Assembly (NCBI GenBank): GCA_038049695.1
Contig: CP142461.1
Location: forward strand, 29,519,001 to 29,583,000
Direction of reading: 5' to 3'
Length of the DNA stretch: 64,000 nucleotides
Source: Cinnamomum chago
Taxonomy: Eukaryota; Streptophyta; Magnoliopsida; Laurales; Lauraceae
Both the position numbers and the translations under genes were made by a program. The notes beneath the pieces were generated by a model, which did not search any database, was not told the DNA's origin, and saw only the letters and a list, made by a program, of their open reading frames with translations. Positions within the stretch are counted from its first letter, which is position 1, and every line of letters starts with the position of its first letter. Below are positions 1 to 12,500 of the stretch, one piece after another.

Positions 1-570
1 TCAAAGAGAGATCTTCCAGCAGCTGATGATTATGGCACCACAAACGAAGTCATTTTGACAGAACAGAAGGATTATGATAAAAAAAAAGAAAATAATGAGG
101 ACGCGACACCTGTAGACACTGTTACATTCACACAGAATATAGATAAAGGAGAAGAAAACCCATCAACACAGCTCCTTGACAACAACAACAATGAAAAAGA
201 TGGAGGAGGTTCAGATGGCACAGTAGATTCCTCTATGGAATCAAATGCAGAAGCAATTTGGCCGGCCAAAATAGTTGAACACCCATTCGAGACACATATC
301 AAGAGCCATATCAAGAATTCAGAAAAGACAATTGCAGATGAAGCTGATAATGATGCTTACATGAGAGAATTTGTTGAAGGGGCAAAGTATAAAACATACC
401 CTGTTAAGATGATGGAAATGCAGGAGATACAGTCACATCAGAGTTCAAGGTTTGTGGTGTTGGTATCATCAATGGTTGGGGTGCTCTTGCTTTTCTTACT
501 TAATCATCTCATCTCTAAATCGTATGTTCCATCTGTTTCTTGGCCTTCTAATGCTACCCAAAGCCTTTAG
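1..570 (+). CDS. C-terminal part of an unrecognised tail-anchored protein (5' partial)
   Basis: Frame 1 is open from the window edge to the TAG at 568-570, giving 189 visible residues; the true start lies outside, so this is the end of a larger gene or its last exon. The first ~100 residues are acidic and Asn/Lys/Glu-rich, with an NNNN run and a GGG run, and look disordered. A hydrophobic stretch of about 20 residues (FVVLVSSMVGVLLLF, near nt 450-515) lies close to the end and is followed by only ~20 residues, the pattern of a tail-anchored membrane protein. I do not recognise the family. The position is convergent with the MORF3-like gene that ends at 3551. A TTG at 55 is not a real start; it is only an in-frame codon. 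Confidence 0.6.
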   Translation, partial: SKRDLPAADDYGTTNEVILTEQKDYDKKKENNEDATPVDTVTFTQNIDKGEENPSTQLLDNNNNEKDGGGSDGTVDSSMESNAEAIWPAKIVEHPFETHIKSHIKNSEKTIADEADNDAYMREFVEGAKYKTYPVKMMEMQEIQSHQSSRFVVLVSSMVGVLLLFLLNHLISKSYVPSVSWPSNATQSL

Positions 571-780
571 AGCCTGAGCCCACACTTGGCGCAATAAAGC
601 GTATTCCCGCCATGGAGGAGTCTCCAATTACTGGAGGTGGCTATTGTAATAAGAAAAGCTTTCTTGCTGGTATTTTAGTTGTCTTACTATCTATTCAAGC
701 AAATGACTGGAAATTTTTTTTGTTCACCTTGTTCTACTGTTATCATGATTGCAACCTGAGATGCCACTTAAGGCCATGTA

Positions 781-840
<60 letters not shown>

Positions 841-3550
841 TTCACTGCAATTCTTTGTCTTCATGATTCCTATGTTTGGTTTTGCTATTGTAATTCCTTT
901 CAAAAGCCCTTCTTATTGGTATTTTACTATCACAGAGAACAAAAAGGCATTGTCTTCTGAAATAAAGACATAGGAAATGATGTGGTGTTGGATACCCATG
1001 AAAAAAACTTAATACTGATAGAGGGGGGAGTCATAGGTGTGCCAAATGTGCTGTGGGCACTCGCCTATTTTACTTGATGTCATGAAAGATACTTTTGCCT
1101 CCCCATGTATCACCTTCATTTAGTAGTTAATATTGCTTGGTTAGGCGTAGAAAGGTTTTCTATTGCTCATGAGTCATGACCGTGATGAAAGAAACATTGC
1201 TGAGCCATCAGAGATATATGGCTATTATTAATTTTTTAAATTAGATTACTAGAATCGCTTCTCATGCATATTATTTTCCATATTATATATATAATGATCT
1301 GGTGTTGATGTTTTAGATTATTTTCTCTTTCAAGGAAGCTGACGTTCTCTTGTTTAATTGTATCCCTATATATCAATTGTCTAAATTTTCATATTTTTTT
1401 TCTGACTTTTTAGAATTTTTTAATGTCTTTTATTTGTATTTTTTTATTTATAAAGTCAGATTCTGAATTTTAGAAGAGCTTTGTAATAGATCTAATGAAG
1501 TTAGCACTATAAAAAATAGAGCCATCAATAAAAATGTAGAAGAGGACAAGCTGGTTTGACTCATGAGGAAGCCGCTTTTGTTTGGTCCAACTTTCACAAA
1601 TTTCACTGTCACAAATTTCACTCCAGCTGAGTTATGCAAACTGCTAGATTGATCATCTTCACAATACATACCTATATGTTCTACACATCAATCAAACATT
1701 ATATAGCATGAACAAATTTTTGATTCGGATAATTTTCTTCCAACACACGCCCCTCAATTCCCTTTCAGCAGGTTTTTCCTATTCTATTTTCCAACTGATC
1801 ATTCCTTATCATCTTTCTCTTTTCTTATCAATACCCATAAAATAACAGAAATCAATTTGTTTTATTATTTTTTATATTAGTCGCCGCTTTTTCCTCCTTT
1901 CATATTTCCCATTGATTTTCAGATTTCATTCATATTTGCTACTCTCATTCATTCCAATAGAAATAAAACCTAATATTGATTTTATATTTTTAGTTTTCGT
2001 ATTTGTGATATTTTACTTTAGTTTAATTATTTTTTTTTCTAATTGATATTCTTAATTTAAAACAATGCTTCCTTTTCAAATGAAAATGCAAAATAAAATG
2101 AATATTAAGTAGAATACTTTCAAACAGCTACAAACGAGCAATCTTGAAGGTATGAAGCAACAGCCTGTCTCTGTTGATAAGTGAAACAGAGGTAGCGAAG
2201 GGTCCTGCTGCTATCACCTTTCCTCTTTTTTTTTTTTTTTAGGGACCAGACAAGCATAGATAGGCCCTATTGATTCAGGAGGGGCATTTGCATTTTCCCC
2301 CTTGTGAATCCCGTGTAAAAGCATGCTGGATTTTCGGTGGGTCTCTTTAATTTAGGGGTCAACTTTTATGGATAGTGGGAATTAAAAATCCTGCACCATC
2401 CATTGTGCAGACTCCCATAAGAGAGAATCTTGCCAATTTTCAATAGGATTAACATCAATATATTCTATAAGTACTTGGACCTCAAGTAATTTCAAGGCAT
2501 ATGTCAAGAGAGGTAGGGTTCGCTTATAGACATGCTCAGACCTTATGACAAGGTTGGCTCAGATCCATGCATATCGGACTCACTTTTCATCAAGGCAAAC
2601 TCTTGGATCTCAAGCTACCCCACATGATAGATGATGAGCTTGAAACTGACCTGTGGGCAAGTGCTACTCATCGTTGGAATTAAAACAAAACTTCAATTAA
2701 TGGGGTGGTTTTTTTTTTGGTTGAAAATTCAATCAATGAAGTCAAGTCTCACATAAGGCTTGGTTCAATCAACAGCTGATATGACTCCTATATGATTAAC
2801 TTTGAAGGAAAACAAAAATCTAAGGTTGAGACTTGAGACCCAAAGGTTTACTAACTTCATTGATTGGTTCATTTTGCTGATTTTCTCAATTTTATCAAAA
2901 AAAAAAAGGTAAGGTAAAGTGCGTACAATCCCACCTCCATCCAAATCACACTTATCCTTCAAAAAGATTGTAGAATAGGCATATCATGACAAGTGATAGA
3001 AGGTGGGAGGTGGAGTTCTTTGACATGATCAATTAACATGCAAACAGAGAGACGAATAATTACGTTCACAGGGAAACAGAGCACGAGGAAACTGAATTCC
3101 AAGAATCCAAACAGGGCCAAATGGATTTAAAATCTCCAGAGCCATCAACTCCAAACTATGAAGCCCATGCAGCTCGTGTTCAAATGCCCTCTCCATCTGA
3201 ACTGAAATCCTAATGAGGGCAGATGTTGACATGGAACTCCAGAATGCCCTCTCTCCATGTGCATATTTCCATCTATTTCTTGAATCTTATAGTGAGTTCT
3301 CACTTTCTTCAGTGCACACATTCTTAACATACTTCGAATTATAATAATAAAATGATAAAAAGGGTTCCCTATCCATATCAAAATGCGTATTTAGAAACAT
3401 TTTGTAGCAAGTCACAAACCATATTTCATAAGTGCACAGGGTCCTTGTTCAACAATTGAGAAATTATAATACCTACCCTTAATTTCCTTCTTTAGGCAAA
3501 CCATCTTGGCTACCCAGTGGTGGGTTCTGACTTCTAAGGAATTGCCTTCA
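571..3550. other. Convergent intergenic spacer
   Basis: About 3 kb between the stop of the first gene and the stop of the MORF3-like gene, AT-rich. It should contain both 3' UTRs. It holds the (CT)n tract at 783-836, a T-run near 2228-2241 and another near 2710-2719. A 13-bp inverted repeat (CAATCAATGAAGT) occurs near 2730 and 2851. The short ORFs here have no coding character that I recognise. Confidence 0.6.
783..836. repeat. (CT)n microsatellite
   Basis: An uninterrupted TC dinucleotide tract of about 54 bp, downstream of the first gene and probably in or next to its 3' UTR. It creates spurious Ser/Leu-rich ORFs in two frames. Confidence 0.95.
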
Positions 3551-6500
3551 TTAACTTCCTCCCTGATTTAAAGATGAGTCTCTCTGTTCACCTTGAAATG
3601 AGCCTTGTCTGTTCATGGGGATAGTCTGTGACACAGGCTCTCTATGTTCTTGGGTTGAACTGCTTCTCTGCATTGGCTCTCTTCGTTCAACCTGCACAGT
3701 TTCCCTTCGCTTATCATATCGGGGCCGAGGCCTGTTCCTAAAGTTCTGCCTCTCATTGAAACGGAACTGTGGTCTATGGATGACTTTGCCATCAACGAAG
3801 AGATCCCCTAACAAAATTTATCAATAAGAATAACAAGTAAATGTCTAATTGAAGATTGAAGACTCACATCCAGATTCAATCTATTAAAAAAATGAGAAAA
3901 TGAGAGATCCTCATTAACTTTGTTTTTCCCCAAAGTTTACATTATCACCAACCTCCATAATCCTTGTTGGGCACATCAAGATAAGAATCAGGCAAGACCC
4001 AAAGAACACCAGGTAGCCCTGTTCATCCATGAAACAAAAAAGAAACAAGTCAAAAAAAAAAATAAATAGTAAAGTGAAAGATGAAGTTCTCCATGAAAAA
4101 TATGTTAAAGGTAACTATTTCCAAGGACGTGTCCAGATTTTGGATGAGCCTTGGGAGTCCAAATTGTAAGCATGTTATTATTTTATAAAAATGGACATCC
4201 GTTCCTTCCATAATAAATTGGAAGTAGTGCTGATTGAGAAACTAGGGGCCCATTTGGTATTGTGTCCGTGGGATGTTCCCGTGTTCTCACAGGTTTGAGT
4301 AACTGTGAAATGTGTTTGGTAGAAGCCTGTTTCAACTTTACGTTTGATAACTGGTTAAAAAGTGCATATTTATTATGTTAATCCTAGATATTCTTGCACT
4401 TTTATTATTTTATTTTCTTCAATTTATATGCGTTTGCTAGTTAATCCTTGTTTCATCTTTTTGCAGAGAAAGCTTGGCAAAGTTGATGATTTAATGGTGA
4501 AATTGGAGCAAAAGAAGAATATTGGGCTTTGAAGTGCTAAAAGAAATGGAATACAAGTGGTTATGGGCTAGAAGAAAGGCTTGGCCCATATGTTAGTGGG
4601 TTAGGGCCTATTTTAGCATAAAAGAGCCCAATTTGGAGCCTTTTATCACCATTCCTTGGGCCCCTTTTGATTAATTACGGGATTCTCATTGATTCTCTCT
4701 TAAGAGATAAGCAAAGGGGGTTTTAACAGAAGGAGGGATATTAGGAGTTGAAGGGGGAGCTACCATTCGGTGGTTCTATTCTGGGAAAAGGAGGAGAGAA
4801 AGAAGAAGACAACTCAAGAGAAGAAGATGAAGAACTCCATGGCTATGGTGTCCTCCTCTTCCACCATCATGGGCTAAGTTTCTCTTATTCCTAGGGTTTA
4901 GATGAAACCCTAGTCAAGTAACTTTATCTTTTTTTGTATTTAATTTTTGGAGTAATTACATTGGGATGTTGATTGTATAACATTGAGATTTATTGCAATT
5001 AATGGTTTCATTTTCTTTTCACATGTTCAATTTATGTGATTTTGCATATGTGGTTATACAATGGTGATTCTTGTACATACACCAAAACCGTAGGACGAGT
5101 TATAACTTAGGAAAACGAGTCGTGTCTATGACAGTAGAAGTAGCGTAGACGGTTCGTATTATCCAAAGATAATTCGTACTTGGGGTTTTGGTGCGTGATT
5201 TTCTTGGTGATTGTATTTTGGCTTGTAGCTAAAATACATCTTTACATCCTAATATAATAACCAGAAATTAATACAATTGAAGATAGTTGCAAGATTAGTG
5301 GTGAATTCGACAACCCTAGGAATTCCTTTTTCAACTTGTTCATTGTTTAATTTAATTATAATTCTGTTTTAAATTCAGTTCTCAGTTATTTTAGAAAATT
5401 CAACAATCAATCATTCTTTTTGGAATTAAAATTAAATTCAACCTTGGTTTTTAAACAATTAACAATCTCTGTGGGTTCGACCCTTACTCTACTACTATAC
5501 TAGTAGTTTAGTTTGGTAATTTGATTGATTTCCACGACAGATCAATTTTTGGCGCCGTTGCCGGGGATTGTTTAATTGTTAAGAAGCCTTTAGTTGATTT
5601 TTATTTTAATTTTTTTTTCCTGCCATTATTCTTTTTCTTTGTTTTTGGTGTGCAGCAATTATAAAAAGTTAAAGAGAAGCAGAGTCGATTGGAGCAAACG
5701 TTGGTTAAAAGAAAAAAAAAAACAAAAGAAGAAAAATTCTACCTTCTTTGCAACTGATCACGGTGAAATCTTTCCTTTCTCTTTGCATTTTATTTTTGCT
5801 ACAGTTGGTATACTTGATTGGATAGGTTTATTTGTTTTATGTTTGGTCGCCGTTCGTGCAACCCAGACTTAGAAAAATTAGACCTTGAGCTAGAAAGAAC
5901 ATTGAGAGCTTTTCGTGGTTTGTCCATTAAGTCTAGTGTTTTAGGAGATCCTATTTCTGTAGACATGGCTGATAATGGTGGACCACAACAACCACAACCT
6001 CTTAAGGCTCATTTTGTTCCTACAACATACACCAATCCTTCATGTATTCAAATGCCTACTGTCACTGGGCATTATGAAATTAGACCCCAAACTATTCAGA
6101 TGTTACCATCTTTTTATGGGAAATCAAATGAGGACCCATATCAACATCTGAATGAGTTTTTGGAGCTATGCACCACTGTCAATGTGCAAAATCTGAGTGA
6201 GAATGCTCTTAAGTTAAGGTTGTTCCCTTTTTCATTAAAGGATAAAGCCAAACATTGGCTCGGTTCTTTGCCTACAAATTCTATAACAACTTGGGGTCAA
6301 CTTCAACAAGAGTTTTTGAAAAAATACTTTCCTATAGGCAAAACCAATGATATGAGAAGAGCCATCACAAATTTTACTCAACTCGATGGCGAGTCTTTTC
6401 ATGAAGCTTGGGAGAGATTTTTGGACCTTCATAGGAAGTGTCCCCATCATGATATCATGCGTTGGCAGTTGGTACAGAGTTTCTATGACGGTATCACTGA

Positions 6501-9500
6501 ACAAAACCGTCAAATGATTGACTCTGCTTGTGGAGGGACTTTCCTCAACAAGAATCAGGATGAGGCATGGGATCTTTTTGAGACCCTTAGTGAGAATTCC
6601 CAACACCATGCCTCAGCAAGTCGGAGAGCTCCACCCACCTCTTCTAGTGTCCCTAAGAGAGGTGGCATTTATGAAGTTGGACAATCTGTGGATGTACAAG
6701 GGCAAGTTGCGGCATTGTCTAGGAAACTAGACCAAGTCTTGGCTATGGGACAAGTTTCCACTTCTGCTCCTGTCACTCAAGAGGTGTGTGCTTTATGTTC
6801 ATGCCCAACCCATTATGTGACAGACTGTCCCTTAGCCCCGCAATATCCAGAGTTTGTGCAAGAGCAAGTTAATGCTCTTCAAGGTTTTTCCAAACCGGGT
6901 AATGATCCACACTCTAGCCATTACAACCCGGGATGGAGAAATCATCCAAATTTTTCTTGGAGGCCTCAAGCCCCAAATCCTCCATTCGCACAAAATTCTA
7001 GGCCAAGTGTGCCTAACTCTTTTCCGTCATCATCCTACCGTCCTCCTCCTCAACAATATCAACAACCACCACCTCCTCCTAGAAACTCAGCTTTTGAGGA
7101 TAAAGTGTTGAGTGCTTTACAAGCTTTAGAGTCAAATCATCAGTCCAACACTCAATTGCTCCATTCACACACTCAGTCCATCTCAAAGCTAGAATCCCAA
7201 ATGGGACAACTAGCACAAGCTGTGGGTAGAAGAGATGAGGGACGTTTACCAAGTCAGCCGGTGAACAACCCTAAAGGCCAATATGGGGTAGAGTTTTCTA
7301 ACTCCAATGAACAATTTCATGAGCAAGCTAAGGCCATAACTACCCTTAGGAGTGGGAGAGAGGTAGACAACAAAGTTGAGTATAAGGCTGAGAGTGAGTT
7401 GACAAGTTCTTCTGGAACAAGCAAAGCGGTGAATGAAAATTTGAAGCAAGGGGATTCTTCATCCCCATGTGATCCTTTGAGTGTTCCTGTGGCACCCTAT
7501 GTGCCCAAGGCCCCTTACCCTTCTTGCTTGGCCAACCCTTCTCCTTTTGGGAAAAAGAGTGCAAATATGGAGGAGATGCTTGAGATTTTTAAGCAAGTTA
7601 AGATTAACTTGCCACTTCTTGATGCAGTCAAGCAAATCCCTTCCTATGCCAAATTCTTGAAAGACCTTTGCACTAAAAAACGTAAAGCTAAAACTCATGT
7701 GTCAAAGAAGGTCTTTCTGACAGAGCAAGTGAGCTCGATTCTCCAGCACCAAACTGCACCTAAGTTCAAAGATCCTGGAGCCCCCACAATTTCTTGTGTC
7801 ATTGGTAATCACAACATTGAGAGGGCGCTCCTTGACTTGGGGGCAAGTGTCAATTTATTGCCATACTCTGTCTATAAGCAATTTGGGTTAGGTGAGTTGA
7901 AGCCTACGACGGTGTCTTTGCAGTTAGCTGACAGATCCGTCAAGATACCTCGTGGGATAATTGAAGATGTTTTGGTGAAAGTAGACAAGTTCTACTTTCC
8001 AGTTGATTTTTTGGTTTTAGACATGGAGCCCGTTCATGACCCTAAGCGTCAGATTCCTGTCATCTTAGGTCGACCCTTCTTAGCCACTGCTCATGCATGT
8101 ATTAATTGTCGGACCGGAGTGATAGATATTTCTTTTGGAAATATGACAGTGAGGCTGAATGTTTTCAATGCGTCACAACAACCTCCGCATGAGGAGGATT
8201 GTTTTTCGGTGGATATGATAGATGGGATAGTTGAGGATTCTCTCCCTCAAATCTTGATTGAGGATCCTTTGGAGAGATGTTTGACTTACTTTGATAGTGA
8301 TGTTTTTGATATTGATGGTTCTATTGAGGAAGTCAATTCATTGCTTGACTGTTCTTCTTTTATAGGCTATCCTCCTTGGAAGTCTAGACCAGAACCCCTT
8401 CCTAATCTTGCGAGCACTCCTGCTCCTCCATCATTAGAGATTCCTCCAAAGCTTGAGTTGAAACCGCTCCCGGATACTCTTAAGTATTCATTCTTGGGAC
8501 CCGATGACACTCTTCCTATTATTATCGCTTCCAATCTTCCAAGTGAGCAAGAGTGTCGTCTTCTTGAGGTTCTTAAAGAGCACAAGGGTGCTATAGGTTG
8601 GTCCGTAGCTGATTTGAAAGGGATTGATCCGTCTATTTGTATGCACCGCATTCATTTAGAGGATGATGCAAAGCCATCTCGAGAAATGCAGAGAAGGCTT
8701 AATCCCAACATGAAGGAGGTTGTCATGAAGGAGGTTGTGAAGTTGTTAGATGCGGGTATTATTTACCCCATTTCTGATAGTAAGTGGGTGAGTCCGACCC
8801 AAGTGGTACCAAAGAAGTCTGGTATCACTGTTGTTGAGAGTGATAAGGGTGAGCTTGTCCCTATGCGTACCACCACAGGGTGGAGAGTTTGTATTGATTA
8901 TCGCAAGCTCAACGCTATGACCCGGAAAGACCACTTCCCTCTCCCATTCATTGATCAAATCTTGGAGAGGTTAGCGGGTCAAAGCTATTATTGCTTTCTT
9001 GATGGTTATTCTGGATATAACCAAATTGCGGTCTTTCCGGAAGATCAGGAGAAGACCACTTTCACTTGTCCATTTGGCACATATGCATATCGCCGCATGC
9101 CTTTTGGATTGTGCAATGCACCTGCAACCTTTCAGAGGTGCATGATGTCTATCTTCTCCGATATGGTAGAGAAATTTTTAGAAGTCTTCATGGATGACTT
9201 CTCTGTTTTTGGCCCCTCGTTTGATGATTGTCTCCAAAACTTGACCAAAGTTTTGAAGCGTTGCAAGGAGACAAATCTTGTGCTTAGTTGGGAAAAGAGC
9301 CATTTTATGGTTCAAGAGGGGATTGTGTTGGGACATATTGTGTCCAAGAGAGGGATTGAGGTCGATAAGGCCAAAGTCCATCTCATTGCTAAGCTTCCGC
9401 ATCCTACTACAGTCAAGCAAGTTCGATCGTTTTTAGGACATGCGGGTTTCTATCGTCGGTTTATCAAAGACTTCAGTAAGATCTCTAGGCCCTTGTGCAA

Positions 9501-12500
9501 TTTACTTGCCAAGGATACTCCATTTGTCTTTGATAGTGCTTGTGTGGAGGCTTTTGAAAAGCTTCGTGACTGTCTTTCCTCCGCCCCAATCATGCAACCA
9601 CCCAAGTGGTCCCTTCCTTTTGAAATTATGTGTGATGCTTCTGACTATGCAGTTGGAGCTGTCTTGGGACAAAGAGTAGACAAAGTTCCATATGCTATTT
9701 ACTATGCGAGTAAAACTCTTCATGATGCTCAGTTGAATTACACCACCACAGAGAAAGAGTTACTCGCCGTAGTCTTTGCTTTGGACAAGTTTCGTTCTTA
9801 CCTCCTTGGTTCTAAGGTTGTTGTCTTTACCGACCATGCTGCTTTGCGGCATTTGCTAACCAAGAAAGAGACCAAGCCGAGATTGATTAGGTGGATTTTG
9901 TTGCTTCAAGAGTTTCATTTAGAAATTCGGGACAAAAAAGGTTCCGAAAATGTCGTAGCTGACCACCTGTCCCGCATTCTTGTTGAGCACACGAGTGACA
10001 CTCAACCTTTGCATGACTCGTTTCCTGACGAGCAACTCTTTTCGGTGTCATTAATGAAACCTCCTTGGTTCTCTCATATTGTGAACTATCTTGCAGTCGG
10101 TCAAATTCCTTCCCAATGGTCCAAACAGGACAAAGACCGATTTTTCTCGCAAGTAAAGTTCTTTTATTGGGAGGAACCTGTGCTTTTCAAGTATTGCTCT
10201 GACCAAGTTATCCGCCGTTGTGTTCCAGAGAGTGAGTTTCATAGCATTCTTACTTTCTGTCATTCTTCAGCTTGTGGTGGCCATTTTAGTGGTCGCAAGA
10301 CGGCAGCGAAAGTCTTGCAGAGTGGGTTCTATTGGCCCACTCTATTCAAGGATGCATACAATTTTTGCAAGACTTGCATTCGTTGTCAGCAAATGGGGAC
10401 AATGTCTCGTCGAGATATGATGCCTCTTACCCCAATCTTAGTTGTTGAGATTTTTGATGTATGGGGTATTGATTTCATGGGACCGTTTCCATCGTCGTTT
10501 GGTTTTGAATATATTTTGTTAGCGGTGGATTACGTGTCCAAGTGGATTGAGGCTGTGGCAACCCGAACCAATGATCACAAAGTGGTGGTCAAATTCATTC
10601 AAGAGAATATTTTTTCTCGGTTTGGTATGCCACGGGCGATTATTAGTGATGGAGGGTCCCATTTCTGTAATAGACCCTTTGCAATCTTGCTTCAAAAATA
10701 TTCCATCACTCATAAGGTCGCCACCCCTTACCATCCTCAGACTAGTGGGCAAGTTGAAGCGTCAAATAGGGAGGTCAAGTCAATTCTTGAGAAAACGGTA
10801 CGGCCCGATAGAAAGGATTGGTCCTTGCGTTTGAATGATGCTTTGTGGGCATATCGTACCGCATATAAGACCCCTATTGGCATGTCTCCTTACCGATTGG
10901 TTTTCGGTAAAGCTTGTCATCTCCCGGTGGAGCTAGAGCACAAGGCCATGTGGGCCATTAAGAAGTTCAACTTTGATATGCTTGTTGCCGGCTCCAACCG
11001 AAAGCTCCAACTCAATGAGTTAGAGGAGCTTAGGAATGATGCGTATGAGAGTTCTCGTATTTACAAGGCTCGGACCAAGGCATTCCATGATTCTCACATT
11101 AATCGCAAGTCCTTTGAGCCCGGTCAAAAGGTATGGTTGTTCAATTCTAAGTTACGGTTGTTTCCTGGGAAATTACGGTCTAGATGGGATGGTCCGTATG
11201 TCGTTGTTCAATCTTGGTCTCATGGTGCGGTAGAAATTCATAACCCTCGGAGTGGCCAAACTTTCAAAGTTAATGGCCAAAGGTTGAAATTGTTTGTTGA
11301 AGGTGTGGAGGAAGGGAATTTGATTGCGGAGATTGATCTTGAAGACCCGGTTTATGTTAATTGATTTTTCTCCTCTTGCTGTGTCTGGCTGAAGACATTA
11401 AACTTAGCTCTTTTGGGAGGAAACCCAAATTTTTTTGTGATTTTGTTAATTGAGTTTTTAGTGTTTTATCAGTGTTTAGATTTCTTTTATTCCTTTTGTT
11501 TTGAAAAAAAAAAAAAGGAGAGCTCGAGCAATTTCATAAAGCTCGAGCATTATTTTTTCATGCTCTGTCTACAAATGTTTCTGTTCCAGAAAGCTCGAGC
11601 ACTCTTCAAAGAGCTCGCGCACTCTTTCTGTCAAAAACTGCCTCAACCTTCTGTCTCAAAAAGCTCGAGCACTCTTCAAAGAGCTCGCGCACTCTTTCTG
11701 TCAAAAAATTTTCTAAACTTTCTGTCCCTGAAAGCTTGAGCTTTATCCCAAAAAGTTCGAGCACTTTTTCTTCCCTTTGAGCACGTAACATTCTGTCCCA
11801 TAGAGCTCGAGCTTTATCTCACAAAGCTCGAGCACTCTTGATTGCTCTAAAAAAAAAAAAAAAAAAAAAAAAATTCTAAAAGTCAAAACTTTCATAAGAT
11901 AAACCTACTCCTGTTCTATTCTCCTCTTCCTTTCTTCATTCACGCCGCCCCTCTTCTCCTTCCCTATCCCAGCCACTCTCTCCTCCATCTCTCTCTCTAT
12001 CTTTATCTCCATATCTCTCTCTCTCTCTATCTCTCTCTCTATTCTCCCTTCTTCACTATCTCCCACTGCAACCCACACTCTCGCCGTCGTCGGTGTGTTC
12101 ATCTTCTCCGGTTGACAGCATAGGTAAGTTTCTTCCTCTCGTTCTCCCTCTTCCCCACAAGTCACCACCAATCACGGGCGTCCCAGACCTGGTTTCTTAC
12201 TCTCATTTTCTCTCTTTCTCCGGAATCTTCTTCCCACACCAGCCCTCATTCCGGCGACGCCCAATGTCACTGCCGACGACCCATTACCCACCCCTGTTCC
12301 CATCTTTCACTCTCGGCATTTCACAGCAGCACCACTGTTCTTCTCTCTCTAACCTGACTCACCCTCACCTCACCATCTATATCACTTCATCCCTCAGTAG
12401 CCTTCCTCCTTGCCTTGCTTTTGTCCCTCACTCCTCATGACCCAGCGATCTGTTTTGTGTGTTTACTTCTTCATTTTTTTTTCTCTTTTCCTCTGTTATT

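Noticed and set aside
1448..1669. 73-aa minus ORF
   Set aside because: No homology recognised, no splice context, AT-rich surroundings.
5818..5838. TTG start for the polyprotein
   Set aside because: The frame is open there but the first ATG is at 5839; a non-ATG start is unnecessary.
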